From the NCBI GenBank assembly GCA_945607565.1, contig CALYZD010000016.1, positions 1 through 34,556 of the forward strand: a stretch of 34,556 nucleotides of DNA, written 5' to 3'. This DNA is from an uncultured Bacteroidales bacterium. Its GTDB lineage: Bacteria; Bacteroidota; Bacteroidia; Bacteroidales; Marinilabiliaceae. The notes under the pieces were generated by a model. The model was not told where the DNA came from, searched no databases, and worked only from the letters and a program-made list of their open reading frames with translations. The position numbers and the translations under genes were made by a program. Positions 19,292-26,764 of this stretch are shown piece by piece (position 1 is the stretch's first letter; every line of letters begins with the position of its first letter).

Positions 19292-20024
19292 AAGTGTTTT
19301 TCAGTCGTTTTTCGATCATTCGCGCTATCGGTATCAGGACTCTTTCTTCGATCTGAATGTGGTTGTGCATGTCGCGTTCGAACCGGGCGGCGGTGAACAT
19401 CAGGTTGTAGATGTCGGCCGACATGTGCTTGCAGGTGACGTATCTGATTATCAGGCTTTTCAGGTCGGATATTTTCATTTCGAGCTCGTAGTGCGTGTCG
19501 TTGAGTATTTCCTTTCCGCTCTCGCCATACAGTGCGCGGTGCCGCTCGCGTCCGGCGTCCGACATGGTGGCTGCGCTCAGGCTTGCGATGTAGGGAAACG
19601 TCTCTTTTTCTTCGCTTTCGAAGTGGGTCATCATTTCGCGTTTGTAGGTTTCGAAAAAGCCGATGATGAGGTTGTCGTCGTCGTGGCAGCTGCCGGTCCG
19701 GCTGTCGAAAATCCGGGCAAGCAGTGCGCCGAGTTCGCCGAAGTAGGCTTCGAGAAAATAGTCGTGCGAGTTTTTCAGAAACGGAATCAGGTCCGACGGC
19801 ATGAACCGGCACTCGGATATTTCGGGCGAGTAGGCGCGGTTGATGTAGGTGTTGAGCAGGCACAGAAACATCGAGACGTCGATGTCGTATTCGCGGCAGA
19901 CGGTTTCGATGCTTTTGTCTCTGAAGCTCATCAGAATGCCGAATCGGCCTGCGAATGGCAGTATCAGGCTGTCCTGTTCTATCAGTTCGGCCATTTTGTC
20001 GGCTGCGGTCACTATGTTGGTCAT
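19278..20024 (-). CDS. Hemerythrin-domain protein, RIC/ScdA-like di-iron protein
   Basis: A 248-residue cytoplasmic protein with the layout of RIC/ScdA/YtfE proteins, which help repair iron-sulfur clusters after nitric oxide or oxidative damage. The N-terminal 65 residues (DKSIETVCREYDIDVSMFLCLLN) resemble a helical DUF542-like domain but lack its usual cysteine pair. The hemerythrin domain follows, with candidate iron ligands H87 (SHDYF), H134 and E138 (MTHFESEEKETF), and H220, H222 and E226 (MHNHIQIEERVLIP). No signal peptide. It overlaps the LuxR-type regulator by 14 nt. The role in nitrosative or oxidative stress is family-based inference; oxygen or iron sensing is an alternative. Confidence 0.83.
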   Translation of the reverse strand: MTNIVTAADKMAELIEQDSLILPFAGRFGILMSFRDKSIETVCREYDIDVSMFLCLLNTYINRAYSPEISECRFMPSDLIPFLKNSHDYFLEAYFGELGALLARIFDSRTGSCHDDDNLIIGFFETYKREMMTHFESEEKETFPYIASLSAATMSDAGRERHRALYGESGKEILNDTHYELEMKISDLKSLIIRYVTCKHMSADIYNLMFTAARFERDMHNHIQIEERVLIPIARMIEKRLKNTYAQQ

Positions 20025-20116
20025 TTCGGTTGCGTGTTTCTGTGGTTTTGGTGTGATGCGTCTGTGGCTGTGCCCACGTTTGTGATGTCGGTTTCCAAAT
20101 ATCGTGATTTTTCCGC

Positions 20117-20147
20117 TACATTTGTCCGGATATAAATTTCAAATGTA
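20117..20147. promoter_or_regulatory. Paired -7 elements forming an inverted repeat between divergent genes
   Basis: TACATTTG at 20117-20124 (+) fits a -7 element for the META lipoprotein gene, giving a leader of about 20 nt. The same octamer on the - strand at 20147-20140 fits the hemerythrin-luxR operon, giving a leader of about 110 nt. The two form an inverted repeat with a 15-nt spacer. Predicted start sites nearly coincide, so transcription from one promoter would interfere with the other. The dyad could also be an operator. Confidence 0.55.
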
Positions 20148-20152
20148 ACGAT

Positions 20153-20566
20153 ATGAAAAAGATTTTTCTTGCAACGATGGTTGCGGCCTTGCTGAGTGCC
20201 TGCTGTTCGTCGCGTTCGGCTCAGAGCGCGTGCCGGAGCATTGTCGGCGAATGGACAGTGGAATGGATTGAAGGGTTTGAAAATGTGGCCGTAGAGGGCG
20301 AAGGTACGCCTGCCGTCACTTTCGAGTCGGACAAATATTATTCCTACACGGGCTGCAACCGGCTCAGCGGCTCGCTACAGCTTGACGGTCAGAACATTAG
20401 GTTCGGCGACGGTCCCATGACCAAGATGGCGTGCAACGATCGCGGCCGCGAGCAGAAGTTTATGGAAGCGATTTTCGCGGCCGACAATTTCGCGTTCGAC
20501 GGCGATGCGCTTCTGCTGCGCAGCGGTCAGAAAACCGTGATGCGCCTGGCGGCCAAGTCGAAGTGA
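20153..20566 (+). CDS. META domain lipoprotein (HslJ-like)
   Basis: A 137-residue lipoprotein with a classical lipobox (LLSAC, C17) and a single META domain. Family hallmarks are YTGCNRLSGSLQ near 62-73, the FGDGPMTKMACND segment near 83-95, and a following helix (EQKFMEAIF). META-domain proteins (HslJ in E. coli) are envelope proteins of poorly known function linked to stress or novobiocin resistance. This one stands alone, transcribed divergently from the hemerythrin operon, and its 3' end nearly touches the convergent DUF4294 gene (1 nt apart). The start at 20153 follows a perfect -7 element at the expected distance. Confidence 0.88.
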   Translation: MKKIFLATMVAALLSACCSSRSAQSACRSIVGEWTVEWIEGFENVAVEGEGTPAVTFESDKYYSYTGCNRLSGSLQLDGQNIRFGDGPMTKMACNDRGREQKFMEAIFAADNFAFDGDALLLRSGQKTVMRLAAKSK

Positions 20567-20567
20567 A

Positions 20568-21164
20568 TCAGAGCTCTCCGTTGTCTATCTGATTGATGAT
20601 ATATTCGATCATCCGGTCTTCGCCTTCGCCGTCGAACTCGCTCTTGAGGTTGGAGCCGAAGATGCGCGCGACCGACTGCCACAGGAAGGCCGAGAAGCGT
20701 CCCTTGAGCTGCCGGATGATTGCGTAGCTCGTCGAGCCGGTCTCGCGGTCGATGAGCTTGATGAGCAGACGCCCTTGCGACACGGTGAGTCGTCGCAGGG
20801 GCTTTTCAAATTCTTGGAAGAGCTCTTTCTCGGCTTTTTTCAGATACTCCTTTTTCTGTTTTTCGTCGCTCATAAGTGCCAGATTGTCTTCTATTTCGGC
20901 AATCTTGCGTCCGGCTATGCGGGCGTAGGGCAGCACTGTCTTTATGTTCCTGACAAGGCGCGAGTAGCGTTGCGCGGCGCGCTTCGATCTGAAGCGCCGG
21001 CGCGGCATTATTTTAATCTCCCTCAGCCTGACGTGCGGAATGGTGTCGCCGTCCACAATCACGCCGCGCGCAATAGCGGTTCCGCCGGCCGGGGCGGCGG
21101 TCTGCGGCTGCGCCGCGCAGCATGCCGAAACTATTATGATAAATGTCAGGACGGCTTTGAGCAT
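20568..21164 (-). CDS. DUF4294 protein, probable lipoprotein
   Basis: A 198-residue protein with a hydrophobic N-terminus ending in a lipobox-like VSAC (C15). The body matches the Bacteroidota-specific DUF4294 family: ARGVIVDGDTIPHVRLREIKI near 32-52, then an arginine-rich stretch (PRRRFRSKRAAQRYSRLVRNIK), a charged helical region (EKQKKEYLKKAEKELFQEF) and TVSQGRLLIKLIDRETG. Function unknown; the localisation suggests an envelope role. It lies 94 nt downstream of the nhaC-type gene on the same strand. I see no clean -7 element between them, so cotranscription is possible. The charged helices could form a coiled coil. Confidence 0.85.
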   Translation of the reverse strand: MLKAVLTFIIIVSACCAAQPQTAAPAGGTAIARGVIVDGDTIPHVRLREIKIMPRRRFRSKRAAQRYSRLVRNIKTVLPYARIAGRKIAEIEDNLALMSDEKQKKEYLKKAEKELFQEFEKPLRRLTVSQGRLLIKLIDRETGSTSYAIIRQLKGRFSAFLWQSVARIFGSNLKSEFDGEGEDRMIEYIINQIDNGEL

Positions 21165-21258
21165 CGGTTACAAAATTTGGGCTAAGATATGAAATAATTA
21201 ACGCCTCGGTTGTGCGCGGCGTCCGTTTTGCGTCGGCATCTTGGGGGCGGCGCGACGC

Positions 21259-22566
21259 CTACGCCCGGGGGCGTCCGGTGGCTATGCTCAGGGCTCCGGC
21301 AAAGCCGATCAGGATGGTGTAGAACGAGAACGGGATGATTTCGAGCGGCGACACGCCGGCCAGCTCCGACGCTATCAGCATCTGCGCGCCGTAGGGAATC
21401 AGTCCCTGCGTCAGGCACGAGAAGATGTCGAGCAGCGACGCCGCCCGTCTCGGTTCGATGGCGTAGCGGTGGGCAATGGGCTTGGCAAGCGGTCCGGCCA
21501 TGACGAGCGCAATGGTGTTGTTGGCTGTGCACAAGTTGGTTATGCAGATCAGGCCGGCCATGCAGGCCTCGGCCGCCTTGCGCGACGTGGCGAGTGCCGA
21601 CAGCCTTGCAATTATCCAATCCACGCCGCCGTTGTGCCGGATAAGCTCCAGCAGCCCTCCGGCCAGGAGCGACACGATGATGAGTTCGCCCATGCCGATG
21701 GCGCCGCTCTGCAGGGCTCCGACCCATTGCCAGACGTCGGACGAGCCGGTGCCGATGCCGCAGACGGCCGTGGCCGCGATGCCGACCGTCAGAACGGCGA
21801 ACACGTTGATGCCTGCCACGGCGCACACAATCACGATGAGGTAGGGCAGCATCTTGAGCCATTCAACCCTGTGCGTCAGATAGTTGGCTGGCTGATTGTC
21901 GAGGCCTATCAGGACGTAGACCACAAGCGAGACGAGCGCTACGGGCGCCACTATGCGGAAGTTGGCCCTGAACTTGTCGCGCATGTCGCAACCCTGTGTG
22001 CGCGAGGCTATTATCGTTGTGTCCGAAATGAACGACAGATTGTCGCCGAACATGGCGCCGCCCACAATGCAGCCGGCAATCATTCCGGTCGACAGGTCGA
22101 TGCTGTCGGCAATGCCTGCGGCCACCGGCATGATGGCCACGATGGTTCCCACCGACGTCCCCATGGCCATCGACACAAAGCAGGCCGTCACGAACAGGCC
22201 GGCCGGCACCATGCTGCCCGGCAGAACGCTCAGCACGGCGTTGACCGTGGCGTCGACGGCGCCCATGGCCTTGGCTGCGCTCGAAAAGCATCCGGCCAGA
22301 ATGAAGATGACAATCATTATCATAATGTTGCCGTTGGCTATTCCGCCCGTGAACAGCTCGATGCGCCGATTGAGGCTGCAGCCGCGCGTCATGCCGATGG
22401 CCACCGTGCAGGCCAGCATGAATGCGACCAGAACCGGCATTTTGTAGAAGTCGCGTTCGATGATGGATGTCAGCAGATATGTGACCAGAAAGACGATTAT
22501 CGGAATGATGGCCGCAAAGCTCGGCTGCCGGCCTTGGCTGGTTGGTGTGTCGTTTTTAGTTGTCAT
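21259..22566 (-). CDS. NhaC family Na+/H+ antiporter-type membrane transporter
   Basis: A 435-residue inner-membrane protein with about 11-12 hydrophobic segments. Family-like features are the MAMGTSVGTIVAIMPVAAGI region, GGAMFGDNLSFISDTTIIAS near the middle (acidic residues likely in ion coordination), and LCTANNTIALVMAGPLAKPIA toward the C-terminus. Members exchange Na+ for H+, and some couple transport to organic anions such as malate or lactate, so the substrate is not settled. I start at the ATG at 22566 (MTTKNDTPTSQ); an upstream in-frame codon at 22599 is less likely. A long GC-rich leader with hairpins precedes it. Confidence 0.87.
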   Translation of the reverse strand: MTTKNDTPTSQGRQPSFAAIIPIIVFLVTYLLTSIIERDFYKMPVLVAFMLACTVAIGMTRGCSLNRRIELFTGGIANGNIMIMIVIFILAGCFSSAAKAMGAVDATVNAVLSVLPGSMVPAGLFVTACFVSMAMGTSVGTIVAIMPVAAGIADSIDLSTGMIAGCIVGGAMFGDNLSFISDTTIIASRTQGCDMRDKFRANFRIVAPVALVSLVVYVLIGLDNQPANYLTHRVEWLKMLPYLIVIVCAVAGINVFAVLTVGIAATAVCGIGTGSSDVWQWVGALQSGAIGMGELIIVSLLAGGLLELIRHNGGVDWIIARLSALATSRKAAEACMAGLICITNLCTANNTIALVMAGPLAKPIAHRYAIEPRRAASLLDIFSCLTQGLIPYGAQMLIASELAGVSPLEIIPFSFYTILIGFAGALSIATGRPRA

Positions 22567-22870
22567 TCGGGTTCGGCAATTTTTTTGCCAAAAATGCACA
22601 TTTCCATCGTTATCGGCAACGGTGTGCCGATGTCAAATCCGATTTCCGGCAATCGGCACCTGCCCGTAGCAGGCCGACCGCCCTCGTGTCCGCACGCCCA
22701 ATCTGCAAAAATAGTTAATGGCAGGTCAAAGCCGTGGCGGCCGTCTGTGCGGAGCGGAAATTTCGTGGCGGCGATAATGATTGATACATAACGTTTTGTA
22801 ATCGAAACTGCGCGTTGCGGTAGCAATATTTCCGTTTGCAAACTTTAACCTCAAAAAAATGGTAGAAATA
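22567..22870. other. Intergenic region with a structured leader candidate upstream of the nhaC-type gene
   Basis: No credible gene. On the - strand, TATTTTTG (22713-22706) fits a -7 element, implying a leader of about 130 nt. Within it are perfect 8-bp arms GTGCCGAT / ATCGGCAC (22624-22631 and 22652-22659), and directly beside them a 5-bp stem CCTGC / GCAGG (22659-22663 and 22669-22673). The leader could be a cis-regulatory RNA, but no known riboswitch class is recognised. Confidence 0.4.
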
Positions 22871-22901
22871 GTTGTCGGTTTCTACATATTAGTTACTTTT
22901 G
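22871..22901 (+). promoter_or_regulatory. Strong Bacteroidota promoter for the small lipoprotein gene
   Basis: GTTG at 22871-22874, a spacer of exactly 19 nt, then TACTTTTG at 22894-22901, an exact TAnnTTTG match. This is the best-formed promoter in the window. The leader to the ATG at 22954 is about 45 nt and AT-rich, typical of highly expressed Bacteroidota genes. Confidence 0.8.
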
Positions 22902-22953
22902 CTCCTGTTAATCAAATAAAACAAAAATTCTTAACCAAGAAAATTAATTAAAA

Positions 22954-23163
22954 ATGAAAAAGTTATTTGCTATTGCAGCTGTTGCTGCTCTGTTCGTTGC
23001 TTGTGCAGGCCAAACTGCCAATAATGAAGAATCGTCTTGCTGCGCTGCCGACTCGGCTGCTGCATGCCCCGCTGCTGAAGCTGCTGCTGCTGACTCTGCC
23101 GCTGCTGACTCGGTTGTTGCCGACTCTGTAGCTGCTGACTCTGCTGCTGTTGTTGCAGAATAA
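22954..23163 (+). CDS. Tiny Ala/Ser/Asp-repeat lipoprotein
   Basis: A 69-residue protein with a signal peptide and lipobox (LFVAC, C17). The mature part of about 53 residues is low complexity, with variations of A-A-D-S repeated every four to five residues, plus three further cysteines in the first half (C33, C34, C42). Codons are GCT- and GAC/TCT-rich with many GCT alanines, unlike the GCC-rich neighbours. With its strong promoter and own terminator this suggests very high expression, or a different origin. No known family recognised. An abundant envelope or surface lipoprotein acting as a spacer is one possibility, unproven. The signal peptide, promoter and terminator make it a convincing gene despite its size. 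Confidence 0.8.
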   Translation: MKKLFAIAAVAALFVACAGQTANNEESSCCAADSAAACPAAEAAAADSAAADSVVADSVAADSAAVVAE

Positions 23164-23217
23164 TTCTTCCGAAACAACGATTTTGACCCGTCGCGGGTTA
23201 GAAAAACAACTTATTAC

Positions 23218-23261
23218 AAAAGAGGGTGTTGAGTTCTTTGACATCCTCTTTTGCTGTTTTT
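23218..23261 (+). terminator. Rho-independent terminator of the small lipoprotein gene
   Basis: 12-bp stem with one G-T wobble: AAAAGAGGGTGT (23218-23229) and ACATCCTCTTTT (23241-23252), with an 11-nt loop, followed by a T5 run at 23257-23261. Confidence 0.9.
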
Positions 23262-23293
23262 ATGGATGACGCATTGCACAAAACCTGAACTAT

Positions 23294-24394
23294 ATGAAAC
23301 TACTGATTCTATTGCTTTTAGCCTCGTTCGCGACAGCCGCGGCCCAGAACGTGCAGCGCAGGCTGACGCCCGGCTTCGACCGCGACGAATATCTGGAGTG
23401 CCTCAAGATGGCGTCCAACTTTTCCAACACCAAGCTCGACAGCATCTATCTGATCGACGGGCCGCAACACTTCGCCAAGGTCTATTCGTCGCCCAACATC
23501 GGCTTCGACAATGGCTGGGAACTCTGGATAGCCCCCGATTCGGTGGTGGCGCTCAGCGTTCGCGGCAGCATCCCGACCGAACTCAGCTGGTTCTCGAACT
23601 TCAACGCGGGCATGGTCAGCGCGTCGGGCGTGGCTCACGTGGGCACCGACACGGCCTACGACCTGTGCCCAGACAGCGCAGCCGCCGTCCATGCCGGGTG
23701 GCTTGGCGGAATGCTCTACATCGCCTCCGACATGCTGCCGCGCATCGACTCGTGCTACAGCTGCGGCTATCGCAACTACATCATCACCGGCCACAGTCAG
23801 GGCGGCGCCATCTCGTTCCTGCTCACCTCGCACCTCTACCGGCTGCGCACGTCGGGCCGGCTGCCGTCCGACATCGTCTTCAAGACCTACTGCAGCGCGG
23901 CGCCCAAGCCCGGCAACATGGTCTATTCGTGCCACTTCGACTATATGACCCGCGGCGGATGGGCCTTCAATGTCATCAGCTCGGTCGACTGGGTGCCCGA
24001 AACGCCGCTCAGCGTGCAGACAATCAGCGATTTCGCCCCCACAAACCCATTCGTCCATTTCGACGAGCTGGTGGGCCAGATGCCGCTGACCGACCGCATG
24101 AAGCTCCGCTTCCTCTACACCCGCCTCGACAATCCGACGCGCAAGTCGGAAAAACAGCTGCGCAAATATCTCGGCCGGACGCTGGGCCAGATGGTGGCCG
24201 ACAAATGCCCCGGCTACCGCCTGCCCGACTATGCCGTGTGCGCCAACTTCCAGCGCGCGGGCGTGCCCGTCGTCATGGTGCCCGACGCCGACTATTATGC
24301 GCTCTATCCCAAGGTCTACGCCAAGGATTTCTTTATCCATCACATGTTCAAGTCCTATCTCAAGCTGGCCGAATCGTACGACCCGGCGCGATAG
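23294..24394 (+). CDS. Secreted class 3 lipase-family alpha/beta hydrolase
   Basis: A 366-residue protein with a signal peptide (about 1-18, ending TAAAQ). The lipase class 3 core is visible: ALSVRGSIPTELSWFSNF near 86-103 (oxyanion strand), VHAGWLGGM near 132-140, the nucleophile elbow GHSQGG at 166-171 with S168, and the SSVDWVPETPL stretch near 229-239 with a probable catalytic D232. It would hydrolyse ester bonds of lipids or acylated compounds in the periplasm or outside the cell; the substrate is unknown. The ATG is 32 nt past the T run of the preceding terminator and no clean promoter is seen in that gap. The C-terminal third is family-variable. Confidence 0.88.
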   Translation: MKLLILLLLASFATAAAQNVQRRLTPGFDRDEYLECLKMASNFSNTKLDSIYLIDGPQHFAKVYSSPNIGFDNGWELWIAPDSVVALSVRGSIPTELSWFSNFNAGMVSASGVAHVGTDTAYDLCPDSAAAVHAGWLGGMLYIASDMLPRIDSCYSCGYRNYIITGHSQGGAISFLLTSHLYRLRTSGRLPSDIVFKTYCSAAPKPGNMVYSCHFDYMTRGGWAFNVISSVDWVPETPLSVQTISDFAPTNPFVHFDELVGQMPLTDRMKLRFLYTRLDNPTRKSEKQLRKYLGRTLGQMVADKCPGYRLPDYAVCANFQRAGVPVVMVPDADYYALYPKVYAKDFFIHHMFKSYLKLAESYDPAR

Positions 24395-24505
24395 CCGACA
24401 AATGCATTTTTATGCAAAAGACAAGAAGCGTCAGTTTTTCTTTCTGTTCCGAATGCTATAATTGCACCGTTTTTCAGACAATGCTTTAAACAATTGCGCC
24501 CGATT

Positions 24506-25630
24506 ATGCAAATCGAAGTCAAGATAGTCGATAACGATAAGATGCTCAGAGAGTTCGTCGATCTGCCCTACAAGCTCTACGCCGGAAATCGCTATTGGGT
24601 CCCGCCCATGAAGGCCGACGAACTCAAGGCCTTGCGCGCCGACGGCAATCCGGCAATGGACTTCTGCCAGGCGCGCCTGTGGGTCGCATTTTCGGGAGGC
24701 AGATGCGTGGGGCGGATTGGCGCGATAGTCAACCGGCTCTGGATTGAAAAGAACGGCAGGAACTATGGCCGCCTGACGCGCTTCGAGTCGATAGACGACC
24801 TGCAGGTGGCCACGCTGCTGCTGCGCACGGCCGAGGACTGGCTGCGCGCCCAGGGCATGGACCACGCCGAAGGCCCGCTCGGCTTCACCAACCTCGACCA
24901 TCAGGGCCTGCTCGTCGAGGGTCACGATTGGCTGCCGTCGGTCGCATCCGACTATAGCGCAGCCTATTACAGTCGCTTCTTCGAGGCCAACGGCTACCGG
25001 AAGGAAATCGACTGGCTCGAGTTCCGGCTCACATTTCCCGCCGCCCTGCCGCAGAAGTCGCTCAAGGTGGCGGCCATGCTCAAGCAGCGCTACGGCCTGC
25101 GCACCGTCAGTTTTTCGACCAAGGCCGAGCTTGCCGCCAAGGCTCCCGAAATATTCGACCTCTTCAACGAGGCCTTTGGCCAACTCTTTGGCACTTACCG
25201 TTTTCCGCAGCCGCTCATCGACTTCTACATTTCAAAATACATGCCCATTCTCGTCCCGCGCTACGTCAAGATGGTGGAGGATGCCGAGGGGCGTGCGGCG
25301 GGCTTCATCATAGCGCTGCCATCGCTGTCGCGAGCCATGCAGAAAGCGGGCGGCCGGCTGCTGCCGCTGGGCTGGTGGCACCTGATGCGGGCCCTCAGGC
25401 ATCCGCGCGAAATCGACCTGCTGCTCACCGGCGTCCGCCCCGAATTGCAGAAGCTCGGCGTCGCCGCACTGCTGATGAACGAGTTGTGGGAGACCGCCCA
25501 TGCCGACGGCGTCACGTTTGTCGAAACCACCGGGATGCTCGAAAACAATCACGTCGCCATTCAGATGTGGAAGTCGTTCGAGCACATACAGCACAAGCGC
25601 AAACGCTGTTATCTGAAGAAAATCATCTAA
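24506..25630 (+). CDS. GNAT-like acyltransferase, two-domain
   Basis: A 374-residue cytoplasmic protein. The N-terminal half contains a conserved-looking segment (DLPYKLYAGNRYWVPPM and the EGPLGFTNLDHQGLLVEG stretch near 125-142). The C-terminal part has GNAT-type features: LLTGVRPELQKLGVAALLMNEL near 308-329 and TTGMLENNHVAIQMWKSFEH near 340-359. Bacteroidota carry many such proteins annotated only as N-acetyltransferase; the substrate is unknown. An in-frame TTG at 24494 would add four residues, but the ATG at 24506 is the more natural start. A near-consensus -7 (TATAATTG, 24457-24464) precedes it. The YitT gene follows after 25 nt, suggesting cotranscription. Confidence 0.75.
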   Translation: MQIEVKIVDNDKMLREFVDLPYKLYAGNRYWVPPMKADELKALRADGNPAMDFCQARLWVAFSGGRCVGRIGAIVNRLWIEKNGRNYGRLTRFESIDDLQVATLLLRTAEDWLRAQGMDHAEGPLGFTNLDHQGLLVEGHDWLPSVASDYSAAYYSRFFEANGYRKEIDWLEFRLTFPAALPQKSLKVAAMLKQRYGLRTVSFSTKAELAAKAPEIFDLFNEAFGQLFGTYRFPQPLIDFYISKYMPILVPRYVKMVEDAEGRAAGFIIALPSLSRAMQKAGGRLLPLGWWHLMRALRHPREIDLLLTGVRPELQKLGVAALLMNELWETAHADGVTFVETTGMLENNHVAIQMWKSFEHIQHKRKRCYLKKII

Positions 25631-25655
25631 AAAAACGATCTAATACCTACCTAAT

Positions 25656-26615
25656 ATGACAAAAACTGAATTCGTAAGCGAGCTTCGGAGCTACGTCGTC
25701 ATCACGTTGGCACTGATGCTCAGCGGCATCGGCTGGGGATGCTTTGTTATTCCTTCCGACATTGTGGGCGGAGGTCTGATGGGCCTCTCGACCCTGATCT
25801 ACATCTCGACGGGGCTGCCTGTGGGCCCGGTCAACTTCGTGTCCAACATGCTTCTGATTCTCATCGCCATGAAGATTATCGGTAAGGGCTTCGGCTTCAA
25901 AACCATCTATTCGCTGGCTGTCTTGTCGTTCTTTGTGTCTGTGTGTCAGATATATATTAAAGAGCCGCTCATCACCGACCGTTTCATGGCGTCGGTCATC
26001 GGCGGCATAGCCATCGGCGGCAGCATCGGCATTCTGCTCACTCAGGGCGGCAGCACGGGCGGCACCGAGATCATCGCCATGATTGTCAACAAGTATCACG
26101 ACATCATGCCCGGCCGTATCATGATGCTGTGCGACTTGGTCATCATCGGGTCCAGCTTTTTCTATTTCCATAATATTGAGTCGATTACGTATGGCTACGT
26201 GGTCATGATATGCATGTCGCTCAGTGCCGACTATATGCTGACGGGCGCCAAGCAGTCGGTCCAGATATTCATCATTTCGCGGTTTCCGGGCAAGGTGGCC
26301 GACAACATCTCGTCCAAACTGCTGCGCGGCATCTCGATTCTCGACGGCAAGGGCTACTATTCGGGCGAGAAGCGCGAGTTCCTGATGATGATTGTGCGCA
26401 AGGCCGAGATGCACCTCGTGCTCAAGGCCGTCAAGGAAATCGACAAGGACGCCTTCGTGTCGGTGGGGTCGGTCTTCGGAGTCTACGGCCAGGGTTTCGA
26501 CACCTACAAGCCGCCGGTCAAGACGCCGCTCTCGGGCATGAGCCAGACGAAGGTGGTCCGCGTCAACGGCAAAATCATTCCACCCGAAAACATCAACATC
26601 GAATCGGGAAAATAG
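25656..26615 (+). CDS. YitT family membrane protein with C-terminal DUF2179 domain
   Basis: A 319-residue inner-membrane protein. Five or six hydrophobic segments fill residues 15-210 and include typical YitT motifs: IPSDIVGGGLMGLSTLIYISTGLPVGPVNF near 32-61 and GIAIGGSIGILLTQGGSTGGTEIIA near 117-141. A cytoplasmic DUF2179 domain (about 220-290) follows, containing RGISILDGKGYYSGEKREFLMMIV. YitT proteins are widespread putative transporters whose substrates are mostly unknown; the DUF2179 module may sense a ligand. The stop codon is inside the stem of the terminator at 26609-26639. Confidence 0.9.
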   Translation: MTKTEFVSELRSYVVITLALMLSGIGWGCFVIPSDIVGGGLMGLSTLIYISTGLPVGPVNFVSNMLLILIAMKIIGKGFGFKTIYSLAVLSFFVSVCQIYIKEPLITDRFMASVIGGIAIGGSIGILLTQGGSTGGTEIIAMIVNKYHDIMPGRIMMLCDLVIIGSSFFYFHNIESITYGYVVMICMSLSADYMLTGAKQSVQIFIISRFPGKVADNISSKLLRGISILDGKGYYSGEKREFLMMIVRKAEMHLVLKAVKEIDKDAFVSVGSVFGVYGQGFDTYKPPVKTPLSGMSQTKVVRVNGKIIPPENINIESGK

Positions 26616-26639
26616 TGCTTTCGGGCACTATTTTTTTTT
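26609..26639 (+). terminator. Rho-independent terminator of the YitT gene
   Basis: Perfect 10-bp stem AAAATAGTGC / GCACTATTTT (26609-26618 and 26625-26634) with a 6-nt loop, merging into a T9 run at 26631-26639. The left arm includes the YitT stop codon. Confidence 0.92.
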
Positions 26640-26764
26640 GTCTTCGTATCTGCCGGCAGGGGGTGAATCCAATTTTTCAATAAAAATGTTTTGTTGTTGT
26701 TTATGTAGAAAAAATATTGTTTTTTTGTGTTTATTGATTCAAATCGAAAGAATTACAATTACAC

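Noticed and set aside
21241-22791. 516-codon open frame on the + strand
   Set aside because: Complement of the NhaC-type membrane protein gene; His- and Arg-rich, as expected from an antisense frame.
22563-22841. 92-codon open frame on the - strand overlapping the antiporter leader
   Set aside because: It crosses the predicted promoter and hairpins and shows no domain; more likely untranslated leader.
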